Shown piece by piece: positions 1-8,680 of a DNA stretch of 64,000 nucleotides; position 1 is the first letter of the stretch, and every line of letters begins with the position of its first letter. This DNA is from Prochlorococcus marinus XMU1411 (GTDB lineage: Bacteria; Cyanobacteriota; Cyanobacteriia; PCC-6307; Cyanobiaceae): NCBI RefSeq assembly GCF_017696075.1, contig NZ_JAAORI010000006.1, forward strand, positions 62,001-126,000, read 5' to 3'. Below the pieces are notes generated by a model, which had not been told where the DNA came from, made no database searches, and was given only the letters and a program-made list of their open reading frames with translations. A program made the translations under genes and the position numbers.

Positions 1-36
1 AGCAGTTTTGCTGAAGAAATTATCTCAAATTTCTAA
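1..36 (+). CDS. Possible 3' end of an upstream gene
   Basis: Reading frame 1 stays open from the left edge for eleven codons (ending ...IISNF) and stops at TAA. It would then end 2 bases before the convergent kinase gene, which fits the spacing style of this genome. Frame 2 is also open, to about position 79, and would overlap the kinase gene, so the assignment is only a guess. Nothing in eleven residues identifies a product. Confidence 0.3.
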   Translation, partial: SSFAEEIISNF

Positions 37-38
37 TT

Positions 39-1388
39 TTAAAAATTATTTTTATTTTCAAAAACTTTCCAAATATTAACCAGTGAATCTTTAGTGCCAA
101 TGTTTCCAGGATGAGTAACAATTGGAAGTTTTGCGCCATTTTTTAGATTGTAAGTCACCACTGAAATGCCAGTTAAAATCTGTCCTTCAAGATAAACATA
201 ATCTGCATTAAGCCCTTTACTAAGAATCAAATTTGTTGTTATTCCACCTTTTGAAATCAAATATCCTATTTCATACTTCAAATCTGCGACTAATTCAGCA
301 ATAAAACAAGCAAGTAAATTATAAAAATTAAATAGTTCAGAAGCATCTAAAGACATAAATTTTCTTGAAGTAAACAAAACAGGAGTTTTTCCTTTCTCAA
401 AAGAAAATCTAATTTCTTTCAACAATTTATTTTTAAAAAAATTCCTTCGCTTCTGATTATTATCTGATGAATTAATTTTAAAGAATTCAAAAACATCTAA
501 TTCAATTGGATTGCAATTACTTATCTCTAATAAATTATTCAATTGTATTGTTGAAAGTTCTACATAAGATCCAACAATTATCAGTCCTGGAAGAAAACTC
601 TTTTCTTTCTTTCTTGTTCTTAAATTAGAGAAAAATATTTCACTCTGTGAGACACTTTTTTTTTCAGAAATTGAACTTATAAAACTTGCTGCAGTTCGAA
701 AAAGGAATTTTTTTTGTTTAATTAATTTTTTAATTACTAAAGAAAATTTTTTTAGTTGAGAATAATTTTCTACATCTACAACTACATGTTTATTATTCTT
801 CAAGTTCTTTAGTGTGTTAAAAACAATATTATTTTCTTTATCATTTAGCATTTCGATATCTGACAATAAGAGATTTTGAATATCTTCAAAATTTATTTGC
901 GATTTACTCTGCTGAAATAAAAGACTCTTGACATTACTTGTCTCATATCCAAAAATTTTATCTGTTGCAAAAATTGTTTCACTAATAGGAGTTTTATCAA
1001 CAAAATGAGATCCATTAATTGTTAATCTTTTACCCTCAATGAAAGCTGGAATATGAAAAGTAGCATCGAAAGGACCTAAGCAACTATTTAGAGCAATTGG
1101 CTCTAAAAAGTTATGTCCTCGAAGAGTAGAGTCTCCTCTACTTATAAAAATAATTTCTTCTTCATAGGCTTGAGAAGTAATTACAGTCTTAAGATTTTTG
1201 CAAATTTCCTCTATTGTTAATTTCGCATCATTTTCTGATAGTGACCTTGTGTTAGCCAAAATAAAAAATAAATTAGATTTAGATTCAAAACCTTTGACTA
1301 AAGTTGAGCAGTCCCACTTAAGCAGTAATAAGCAATCGTGAACAGTTTGAGAGCCTGTGGGATCATCATCTATAACGACAAATTTCAT
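39..1388 (-). CDS. Four-carbon acid sugar kinase family protein (DUF1537)
   Basis: A 449-residue protein with the family's N-terminal acid sugar-binding signature DDDPTGSQTV (residues 7-16) and a C-terminal nucleotide-binding glycine motif SKGGI (about 379-383). Known members (OtnK, DtnK, YgbK) phosphorylate four-carbon acid sugars such as erythronate or threonate in the cytosol. The usual partners (OtnC-type aldolase/decarboxylase, dehydrogenase, OtnI isomerase) are not next to it; the next gene on the same strand is a hexose mutarotase. The substrate therefore cannot be read from context. Length matches the family and the ATG start gives the signature at the expected place. The family call is firm, the substrate unknown. 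Confidence 0.85.
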   Translation of the reverse strand: MKFVVIDDDPTGSQTVHDCLLLLKWDCSTLVKGFESKSNLFFILANTRSLSENDAKLTIEEICKNLKTVITSQAYEEEIIFISRGDSTLRGHNFLEPIALNSCLGPFDATFHIPAFIEGKRLTINGSHFVDKTPISETIFATDKIFGYETSNVKSLLFQQSKSQINFEDIQNLLLSDIEMLNDKENNIVFNTLKNLKNNKHVVVDVENYSQLKKFSLVIKKLIKQKKFLFRTAASFISSISEKKSVSQSEIFFSNLRTRKKEKSFLPGLIIVGSYVELSTIQLNNLLEISNCNPIELDVFEFFKINSSDNNQKRRNFFKNKLLKEIRFSFEKGKTPVLFTSRKFMSLDASELFNFYNLLACFIAELVADLKYEIGYLISKGGITTNLILSKGLNADYVYLEGQILTGISVVTYNLKNGAKLPIVTHPGNIGTKDSLVNIWKVFENKNNF

Positions 1389-1401
1389 AAGTATTGCAAA
1401 A

Positions 1402-2256
1402 TTACTTAAGTGATTTTATTTGTATTGAAGCATTTAACCTTTTACTATCATTTGAAGGAATCATAATGTTTCTGAATCCATCAACAAAAGAATTACGGGG
1501 ACTAGTCCAAGGTTCGAGACATATCATTCTTCTTGGAGGATCACTCCAAATAACGCCTAAATCAAAAGGATATGGATGATTTAAAGTTACCTCTCTTTTA
1601 AAAATCTTATCTCTAAAAGAGCTTCTACCGGAAGTATACATAAGAAGATCAACTCCTAAATTAATTTTGTTTAATTCATCCAAAGTATTACTTATAGTAT
1701 TTCTTTCTTGATCCTGACAATTAAGTGGATTATCAACAAACTCTAAATTTTTGAAATCTGAAACATTAAAATAAGGATGCAAACCAAAATTTATAGGCAT
1801 AGCAAAATCTGTTTTGTTCTGGATTGTAATTTCAAATTCTAAAAAGTTAATTTTTAAAATAACTTCTATTTTTAGTTCGAAATCAAAAGGATAATATTTT
1901 TTGGTTTGTTTAGATGCATTTAAGAATAAGCATAAAAATTTTTCATTTTCATGGAAGGAGTATTGCCATTGCAAATCCCTAGCGAAACCATGTTGTGGTA
2001 ATTGCAAATAACCATTTCCAAATACTGAACTAGAGGTATTAAGATTCCCACAAATTGGAAACAAGATTGGAATACCTCCTCTAATACTTTTTGTCTTGTC
2101 CATAAATCTTGTTTCATCGAAATAAAGGATTTCATTACCATCCGAAACCCAATTTGTAATAACGCCTCCTCTTTCAGGACAAAATTTAATGTAATTATTT
2201 TTATCTAATTGAAAGACAAAAATTCCTTGATCCTTATTAGATAATTCAAGCTTCAC
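1402..2256 (-). CDS. Aldose-1-epimerase / D-hexose-6-phosphate mutarotase-like protein
   Basis: A 284-residue galactose-mutarotase-like beta-sandwich protein. Visible family motifs are GGIPILFP (60-67), the HGFAR motif with likely catalytic His89, a second His in NFGLHPYF (His160), and the C-terminal Glu in CLEPW (Glu248). These enzymes interconvert alpha and beta anomers of sugars or sugar phosphates. The GGIP motif resembles the YeaD-type glucose-6-phosphate epimerases more than GalM, so a phosphorylated hexose is the better guess. It lies upstream of the DUF1537 kinase on the same strand with a 13-base gap and 9 bases after an alpha/beta hydrolase gene, so the three may be co-transcribed. 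Confidence 0.82.
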   Translation of the reverse strand: MKLELSNKDQGIFVFQLDKNNYIKFCPERGGVITNWVSDGNEILYFDETRFMDKTKSIRGGIPILFPICGNLNTSSSVFGNGYLQLPQHGFARDLQWQYSFHENEKFLCLFLNASKQTKKYYPFDFELKIEVILKINFLEFEITIQNKTDFAMPINFGLHPYFNVSDFKNLEFVDNPLNCQDQERNTISNTLDELNKINLGVDLLMYTSGRSSFRDKIFKREVTLNHPYPFDLGVIWSDPPRRMICLEPWTSPRNSFVDGFRNIMIPSNDSKRLNASIQIKSLK

Positions 2257-2265
2257 GATTATTAC

Positions 2266-3165
2266 TTAAAGAGAATCAACCCAATCCAAAATATGCTGAT
2301 TAACTAATTCAGGTATCTCATCATGAGGGCAATGTCCTGCATCAAGAATAATTTCTTTTGTATTCTTTGGTGTAAATTTTTTATATAGATTTCTTTTTTT
2401 TGGAGTGTTCATCCATGGATCTTTCCCTCCCCAAAGAAGTAATAATGGTGCATTTAGTTTTGCGAATAGCTTATCCAACGGCAATCCCTGAGGACCTGAC
2501 GGGTTAAATACACTTCTAAAAACATTAAAAGCTCCGAAATCTAATGAAGGCTTCCTTATTGACTCAACTAAAAAATCATCAACATTTTTTTTATCAACAT
2601 AAACTTGATTCAAAGTTTTTTTAATATTTTTTGGATTTCTCATATTTTCAAAAATCAAACGTTGAAGAATAATATTTTTCAAAAATATGCCGGCAACTGT
2701 TTCAATTGAAGTTTGCAACATATTCTTTTTGATAGTTTTTTCTTCACTAAAATATCCTGCAGCATTCAGTAATATCACTCCTGCATTTAGATCATTTAAT
2801 TCTGCACCAGCTGCTAATGCTGCATAACCACCTAATGAATTTCCAACAACAACTGTGGGTTTTTTTATTTTCTCTTGTACATAAGCAACAACCTGATCCT
2901 TCCATAAAGATCCTGAGTATTCAACATCTTGGGGCTTAGGACTTTTTCCAAAACCGAGAAGATCCATCGCATGAACTTCATATTTGCTACTCAAAATAGG
3001 GATATTGAATCTCCAGTGATCCGTAGATGCCCCAAAACCATGAATTAATAAAATTGCACATTCTTTTGATGTTTGCTCAGGCTTAGCAGAAATAGTATGT
3101 ATTGGGTAATTTAAAAAATTCCAGTCATAATTTACATCGCTATCTATCAGAGCTGATTTTTCCAT
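2266..3165 (-). CDS. Alpha/beta hydrolase family protein
   Basis: A 299-residue alpha/beta-hydrolase fold protein with the HGFGAS oxyanion-hole motif (42-47), nucleophile elbow GNSLGG (Ser110), acid Asp249 in WGGKDPW and base His278 in DAGHCPHDE. The family includes esterases, haloalkane and epoxide hydrolases and the chlorophyll-related pheophytinase-like hydrolases; the substrate is not evident. There is no signal peptide, so it is probably cytosolic. It has a clear paralogue in this window at 30728-31642 with the same HGFGAS-xxHWR and GHCPHDE-x-PE signatures. It starts 43 bases after the antiporter stop, on the same strand. Confidence 0.85.
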   Translation of the reverse strand: MEKSALIDSDVNYDWNFLNYPIHTISAKPEQTSKECAILLIHGFGASTDHWRFNIPILSSKYEVHAMDLLGFGKSPKPQDVEYSGSLWKDQVVAYVQEKIKKPTVVVGNSLGGYAALAAGAELNDLNAGVILLNAAGYFSEEKTIKKNMLQTSIETVAGIFLKNIILQRLIFENMRNPKNIKKTLNQVYVDKKNVDDFLVESIRKPSLDFGAFNVFRSVFNPSGPQGLPLDKLFAKLNAPLLLLWGGKDPWMNTPKKRNLYKKFTPKNTKEIILDAGHCPHDEIPELVNQHILDWVDSL

Positions 3166-3208
3166 TTAATGAAAATACTATATTAGTTAATACTAATAAA
3201 ATTATTTC

Positions 3209-4576
3209 CTAAAGAAGACCTACAGGATCAGCTGCAACATCATCTGAAATTTTATTGCCATCATTTGGTGGCTTATCTTTTAGAACAATTCTCAAGAGAA
3301 CAGGTGCAAGAAATGTAGTTCCTATAACCATTAATAAAATAGCTGCTTCAAGAGAAGGAGTTAACAACTTAGCGCTTGTTCCTAGCCCAAGGAAAATCAA
3401 ACCAACCTCTCCTCTAGGCATCATGCCCAAACCTACAACTAATCTATTAGTAGGTTTATCACTCGAAAATACCCATCCTGCAGCAATTTTTCCAATAATT
3501 GCTACAACTAATAAAAATCCTGCAACTACAAGAGCTGACCTACTTGTTGGATCAAGTGGATTGATAACTGATAAATCCATTCCAGCTCCTACTAATACGA
3601 AGAAAATAGTTGCGAATAAGGATACTAAAGGTAAAACGGATTGTTGGATTGCGTGATTATTTTTAGAACTACTAAGAATTAGTCCTGCTGCAAAAGCACC
3701 TAAAGCTGCTTCCAATCCAATAGCTGTTGCGACAAAACAACACAGCACAAGTATCACAAAAGAAGCTACCACTACGGCTCCAGGAGCCTTTAATCTATCT
3801 AATAACCAATCAAACCCTGGGGCTGCTGTTCTACTTAATGCGATAGCAGCAATAACAAATACTACAGCTGCAGCAACTAATTTAACAATAGGAGCAATTT
3901 CTAAAGTACCTCCTGCAGCAAGAGCCACAACAACAGCCAAAATTACAATTCCCAAAATATCGTCTAGTACTGCTGCACCAATAACAATCTGTCCCTCTCT
4001 GGTTTTTAAATATCCCAACTCACCAAAAACACTAGCAGTAATTCCTATACTTGTTGCTGTCATAGATGCTCCAGCAAAAACTGCTGGAATTAGATCTACC
4101 TGGAAAATAAACATTAATCCGAGAGTTCCAAAGGCAAAAGGTAAAATTACACCAGCCATAGCAACTGTAAAAGCTTGAGCTCCTACAGCTACTAATTCCT
4201 CTAACTCACTTTCTAATCCTGTTAAAAATAAAAGAGCATATAAGCCGAGAGTTGCTACTGCTTGGAGGGATGGAAAACTTTCGAAATAAACTTCAGGTAC
4301 TGCTTCTGGGGGGATTGACGCCAACGAGCTAATAACATTTACAAGTCCTTCATTTAGTTCGGTTCCTGCCGAGGGCGGTATCAACAAATGGAATCCTGAT
4401 GCCCCTATTACAACCCCTGCGAGCAGCTCACCAACTATCGTTGGTAAACTTAGCCTTACTAATACTTCTGCTAATGCTCTTGCAGCTAAAAATATCAGGA
4501 GAAACCTTATAACTCCTATCAAAGTTTCAGCAACTTCTAAATCATGTGCACTTAATTCAGCAAGTAAAGAATACAT
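3209..4576 (-). CDS. Cation:proton antiporter, CPA2 family (Na+/H+ or K+/H+ exchanger)
   Basis: A 455-residue, very hydrophobic protein with about twelve to thirteen membrane segments. The transport core shows the two adjacent acidic residues in GAAVLDDILGI, typical of CPA2 (NapA/KefB-type) exchangers, and the N-terminal LPTIVGELLAGVVIG helix characteristic of the family. There is no C-terminal RCK/TrkA-N domain, so it is not a complete Kef channel; the protein ends in a short polar tail. It probably exchanges Na+ or K+ for protons in the plasma or thylakoid membrane. It is transcribed divergently from glgP across a 154-base spacer holding an 11-bp inverted repeat. Ion specificity cannot be read. 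Confidence 0.87.
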   Translation of the reverse strand: MYSLLAELSAHDLEVAETLIGVIRFLLIFLAARALAEVLVRLSLPTIVGELLAGVVIGASGFHLLIPPSAGTELNEGLVNVISSLASIPPEAVPEVYFESFPSLQAVATLGLYALLFLTGLESELEELVAVGAQAFTVAMAGVILPFAFGTLGLMFIFQVDLIPAVFAGASMTATSIGITASVFGELGYLKTREGQIVIGAAVLDDILGIVILAVVVALAAGGTLEIAPIVKLVAAAVVFVIAAIALSRTAAPGFDWLLDRLKAPGAVVVASFVILVLCCFVATAIGLEAALGAFAAGLILSSSKNNHAIQQSVLPLVSLFATIFFVLVGAGMDLSVINPLDPTSRSALVVAGFLLVVAIIGKIAAGWVFSSDKPTNRLVVGLGMMPRGEVGLIFLGLGTSAKLLTPSLEAAILLMVIGTTFLAPVLLRIVLKDKPPNDGNKISDDVAADPVGLL

Positions 4577-4593
4577 ATGAAATGAGAGAAAAA

Positions 4594-4622
4594 ATAAACT
4601 ATCTAATTGGAAGATAGTTTAT
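4594..4622. repeat. 11-bp perfect inverted repeat in the antiporter/glgP spacer
   Basis: The arms ATAAACTATCT (4594-4604) and AGATAGTTTAT (4612-4622) are perfect reverse complements separated by 7 bases. The element lies 18 bases upstream of the antiporter start codon and about 109 bases upstream of glgP. It could be an operator or a hairpin in the antiporter leader. A terminator is less likely because no gene runs into it and no U-run follows in either direction. Confidence 0.5.
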
Positions 4623-4730
4623 AGAGGGCCCACTTTAAGAAATATGTAAGAAAAAAGCAAAAATACTCAACAAGTGTGGATCTGAAGTTACAACAAAGAA
4701 ATTTTCAAAAAAATGGCTATTGTCTGATAT

Positions 4731-7277
4731 ATGGCTAATCCAATGAATTCCAACGAACCCTTCGATCTACGCTTGCCTACACCTGGCTGCTATTTAGATC
4801 CTGAGAAAGCTGGCATGGATTCAGATGCTGTTTTTCAAGGAATGACAGCTCATCTTTTCTACACTCTTGGAAAGTTAGCAACTTCTGCAAGTCCTCACGA
4901 TTTGTATATGGCCTTGAGTTACGCAGTTAAAGATAGGCTAATGACAAGGTATTTAGCCAGCCAAGAATTAATAAGAAAAAAACCACAAAAAACTGTAGCT
5001 TACTTATCAGCAGAATTCTTAATAGGACCTCAATTAAGTAATAACCTTCTTAATCTAGGCATAACTCAAGAGGCAGAAGATGCTTTAAAAAGATTTGGTA
5101 TTGAATCTTTATCAACAATCCTTGAAGTAGAGGAGGAGCCTGGATTAGGTAATGGTGGTCTTGGCCGACTTGCGGCATGTTATATGGAATCATTAGCATC
5201 TCTACAAGTACCAGCAGTTGGTTATGGTATTCGCTACGAATTTGGCATATTTAATCAATTAATTAGAGATGGATGGCAAGTTGAAGTTACTGACAAATGG
5301 CTAAAAGGTGGATGGCCTTGGGAACTCCCACAACCTGATGAATCATGTTTTGTTGGTTTTGGAGGAAGAACTGAAAGTTATAGAGACGACAAAGGAAATT
5401 ACAGATCAAGATGGATACCTTCTGAACATGCAATAGGTGTTCCCCATGATGTTCCAGTCTTAGGATACAGAGTAAATACATGTGACAGATTAAGATTATG
5501 GAGAGCTGATGCAACAGAAAGTTTTGATTTTTATGCTTTCAATATTGGTGATTACTATGGAGCAGTAGAAGAAAAAGTTGCATCTGAAACTCTTTCAAAA
5601 GTTCTGTATCCAAATGATGGAACTGACGAAGGCAGAAGATTAAGACTCAAACAACAACACTTTTTTGTAAGTTGTTCTCTTCAGGATATGCTTAGAAGCC
5701 TTGAAAAAAGATCAATACCAATAACAGAATTCCCTGAGCATTGGACAGTCCAATTAAACGATACTCATCCTGCTATTGCAGTTGCAGAATTAATGAGACT
5801 TCTAATTGACCAATATCAAATAGGTTGGGATAAAGCCTGGAATATAACAACTTCCTCAGTTGCTTATACCAACCACACATTACTACCAGAAGCTTTAGAA
5901 AAATGGGATTTAAGTTTATTTAATGATCTTCTTCCTCGTCATCTAGAAATTATTTATGAAATTAATTGGAGATTCCTACAACAATTAAGACTACGTTATC
6001 CAGGTGATGACAAAATCCTTCAAAAACTCTCAATAATTGATGAAGAAGGCTCAAAATCAGTTCGTATGGCTCACTTAGCTACAATCGGGGCGCATCATAT
6101 AAATGGTGTCGCAGCTCTTCACTCAGATCTAATTAAAAGACAACTTCTTCCAGAATTCGCAGCTCTATGGCCTGAAAAATTTACAAATGTAACTAACGGG
6201 GTTACTCCAAGAAGATGGGTTGCACTATCTAATCCATCTTTATCTAACCTTCTTGAAGAAGAAGTTGGTCCTAATTGGATAACAAATATGGAACTTCTTA
6301 AGAAGTTAGAAGAAAAAAAAGATGACAACAATTTTTTACAAAAATTTGAGGAAACCAAATTAAATGGCAAAAGAAAATTAGCTAGTTTTATCCATTCGAA
6401 AACTGGAATACTCGTAGACCCATCAAGTTTATTTGATGTTCAGGTAAAAAGAATTCATCAATATAAAAGACAACATTTAAACGCACTACAAATTATTGCT
6501 CAATATCTAAGAATCAAAAATGGTAAAAATAAGTATGAAGTCCCAAGAACAATAATATTTGGAGGTAAAGCTGCGCCAGGTTACTTTATGGCAAAGCTAA
6601 TGATTCGATTCATTAATGGTATTGCTGACGTAGTTAATTCTGATCCAGATATGGATGGTTTATTAAGGGTTGTATTTCTACCAGATTACAACGTAAAACT
6701 TGGTGAAATAGTTTATCCCGCAACGGATCTTTCAGAACAAATTTCAACTGCTGGTAAAGAAGCCTCTGGAACTGGAAATATGAAGTTTGCTATGAATGGA
6801 GCTTTAACTATTGGAACCTTAGATGGAGCTAATGTGGAATTAAGAGATCTTGTAAAAAAAGAGAATTTCTTTCTTTTTGGTAAAACTGAAAGCGAAATTA
6901 TGGATTTAAAAAATAATAATTACTCCCCAAAAACTTTTATTGATCAATGCCCAGAGCTTAAAGAGGTAATACGCCTAATCGAAATTGGGCACTTTAGTAA
7001 TGGGGATAAAGAATTATTTAAACCTTTACTAAATAGCTTAACTGGATATGACCCATTTTTTGTTATGGCTGACTTTGAAGACTACTTAAATAAACAGGAT
7101 GAAGTCAGTAACTGCTGGAATAATAAAAAATCCTGGAACAAAATGGCATTATTAAATACTGCTAGGTCAGGATATTTTTCTTCAGATAGATCTATTAGAG
7201 AATACTGCAAATCTATTTGGAAGGTATTTCCAATGCCTGTAGAAATTACTTGTGATGTCGAAGAATTAACTAATTAA
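4731..7277 (+). CDS. glgP: Glycogen/starch/alpha-glucan phosphorylase
   Basis: An 848-residue glycogen phosphorylase, the usual family length. It removes glucose from storage glucan with inorganic phosphate to give glucose-1-phosphate in the cytosol, feeding night-time metabolism. The pyridoxal-phosphate signature EASGTGNMKF is present with Schiff-base lysine Lys685, followed by NGALTIGTLDGANVE. The N-terminal half carries EEEPGLGNGGLGRLAACY, the substrate loop of the family. It is preceded by a divergent spacer and converges on the 151-residue hypothetical gene, overlapping its end by 8 bases. Only one copy is in this window. Confidence 0.97.
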   Translation: MANPMNSNEPFDLRLPTPGCYLDPEKAGMDSDAVFQGMTAHLFYTLGKLATSASPHDLYMALSYAVKDRLMTRYLASQELIRKKPQKTVAYLSAEFLIGPQLSNNLLNLGITQEAEDALKRFGIESLSTILEVEEEPGLGNGGLGRLAACYMESLASLQVPAVGYGIRYEFGIFNQLIRDGWQVEVTDKWLKGGWPWELPQPDESCFVGFGGRTESYRDDKGNYRSRWIPSEHAIGVPHDVPVLGYRVNTCDRLRLWRADATESFDFYAFNIGDYYGAVEEKVASETLSKVLYPNDGTDEGRRLRLKQQHFFVSCSLQDMLRSLEKRSIPITEFPEHWTVQLNDTHPAIAVAELMRLLIDQYQIGWDKAWNITTSSVAYTNHTLLPEALEKWDLSLFNDLLPRHLEIIYEINWRFLQQLRLRYPGDDKILQKLSIIDEEGSKSVRMAHLATIGAHHINGVAALHSDLIKRQLLPEFAALWPEKFTNVTNGVTPRRWVALSNPSLSNLLEEEVGPNWITNMELLKKLEEKKDDNNFLQKFEETKLNGKRKLASFIHSKTGILVDPSSLFDVQVKRIHQYKRQHLNALQIIAQYLRIKNGKNKYEVPRTIIFGGKAAPGYFMAKLMIRFINGIADVVNSDPDMDGLLRVVFLPDYNVKLGEIVYPATDLSEQISTAGKEASGTGNMKFAMNGALTIGTLDGANVELRDLVKKENFFLFGKTESEIMDLKNNNYSPKTFIDQCPELKEVIRLIEIGHFSNGDKELFKPLLNSLTGYDPFFVMADFEDYLNKQDEVSNCWNNKKSWNKMALLNTARSGYFSSDRSIREYCKSIWKVFPMPVEITCDVEELTN

Positions 7278-7725
7278 TATTTTTCTTATCTGGTGAATCT
7301 GGGGTTTGATGAAATAATCTATTCAAAATTAATCGATCAATATTTAATGGATCTGGAGCTAATTCATTAGCAATTTCCTTAAATTTTGATTCAATATTGT
7401 TTGAAATTTTTGTATCCAATATTCTTTCCATTAATGCTTCAATTGAATATAAATAGGCATTAACACTTTCAAGTTCATCTAAAGCTTCAGTAATTTCTAT
7501 ATCAGAAATATGTTTTTGTTCGGGACTGATATCTTTATTTGATTCTCTTTGAGATAATTCACTCTGCAACTCATGAGTAACTTTGATACAAAGTGTTCTG
7601 AACGATTGAATAGATGCCCAATTCAATTCTTGTTGCTGCTTAAAAGTAGGAAATTCCCTAATAAGTCGATCATGCTCCTTATAAAATCTCTGACAGTCAG
7701 AGCATTGACATGGTTCTTCAGGCAA
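7270..7725 (-). CDS. Conserved hypothetical protein with N-terminal cysteine cluster
   Basis: A 151-residue soluble protein of unknown function. The N-terminus holds three close cysteines (Cys6, Cys8, Cys11 in CQCSDCQRFY) that could bind a metal with a later cysteine; the rest is predicted to be helical and rich in Glu, Gln and Ser. No enzyme motif is visible. It overlaps the 3' end of glgP tail to tail by 8 bases and lies downstream of another small hypothetical gene on the same strand (gap 31 bases). Amino-acid use is that of a normal coding region, which supports a real gene. Confidence 0.65.
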   Translation of the reverse strand: MPEEPCQCSDCQRFYKEHDRLIREFPTFKQQQELNWASIQSFRTLCIKVTHELQSELSQRESNKDISPEQKHISDIEITEALDELESVNAYLYSIEALMERILDTKISNNIESKFKEIANELAPDPLNIDRLILNRLFHQTPDSPDKKNIN

Positions 7726-7756
7726 AAGAAAATATAATTCTTCTTATATCATCTCA

Positions 7757-8089
7757 CTATTTAGGCAAAATTGTCGGACCATCCAATAATTCGTCATTTT
7801 CATCAAGTGAATCCGGACTATCTGGCAAAGGTATCTCAATACTAGTAACCAAATTAATAACATCTCTTAGTCTCATAGAATCAGCAAACCATCCCATTGC
7901 TTGCTCAGCATCTCCTCTTTTTTCAGCATCATTTGCTTGGTCTTCGTGAGCTTCCGCCAATAAAGCAAGCCAACACAGGCATCTTGCTTGAACTATAGAA
8001 AGATCTAAATCATTAGGTTGGGATTTAGAAATGCGTTCATGCTCTTGTTGAATTAAGAGCTTTAAACGCATATCATGCAACTTAGCCAT
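7757..8089 (-). CDS. Conserved hypothetical helical protein (possible TPR-like)
   Basis: A 110-residue protein with two or three helices (about residues 8-85) whose spacing of small and aromatic residues (CLCWLALLAEAHEDQANDA, then AEQAMGWFADSMRLRDVI) resembles a tetratricopeptide hairpin. The C-terminal 25 residues are acidic and proline-rich, probably disordered. I do not recognise the family. The gene is followed by the 151-residue hypothetical on the same strand, so they may form a two-gene unit next to tRNA-Arg. Confidence 0.68.
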   Translation of the reverse strand: MAKLHDMRLKLLIQQEHERISKSQPNDLDLSIVQARCLCWLALLAEAHEDQANDAEKRGDAEQAMGWFADSMRLRDVINLVTSIEIPLPDSPDSLDENDELLDGPTILPK

Positions 8090-8168
8090 AAAAGATTTAT
8101 TACTATTTATACGCTAGCTAGAGAGTAGCAAATTTGCACACATACTACATATAGTTTTTTATTTTTAC

Positions 8169-8241
<73 letters not shown>

Positions 8242-8279
8242 AATAGATGATTTTTGGAGTATTAAGCATTATGCTAAAT

Positions 8280-8655
8280 GAAAGCAGGAGAGGCAATCGC
8301 AAAAAAGTTTTATTTTGTTTCCAAAATAAAACTTTTTTGAGGAAAGTCCGGGCTCCCATATGGTCAAGCTTGCTGGGTAATTCCCAGTGCGGGTAACCGT
8401 GAGGATAGTGCCACAGAAACATACCGCCTAATACTTCATGTATGGCAAGGGTGCAAGGGTGCGGTAAGAGCGCACCAGCAACATTGAGAAGTGTTGGCTA
8501 GGTAAACCCCGGCTGGGAGCAAGGCTTAGTAGATTTATGACCATTAGACAATCTACTATTAAGCGCCGCTTGAGACTGTGAAGTAATTCCAGTCCTAGAT
8601 AGATGATTGCCCATCTAAATTAAGATGAACAGAACCCGGCTTATGACCTGCTTTC
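8280..8655 (+). ncRNA. rnpB: RNase P RNA (M1 RNA, bacterial type A)
   Basis: The 376-nt RNA subunit of RNase P, which removes 5' leaders from pre-tRNAs. The ends pair as helix P1 (GAAAGCAGG with CCTGCTTTC). The conserved core GAGGAAAGTCCGGGCTCC begins at 8339, and the 3' core ACAGAACCCGGCTTATG lies just before P1 closes. Helix P3 is an A+T-only-looking hairpin of 17 perfect pairs (8301-8317 with 8322-8338, loop TTTC). Boundaries come from the P1 pairing and may be off by a few bases. A 67-codon reading frame on the opposite strand across its start is not a gene. Confidence 0.95.
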
Positions 8656-8680
8656 TAATTCTTTTGATTATTCTAATCAG

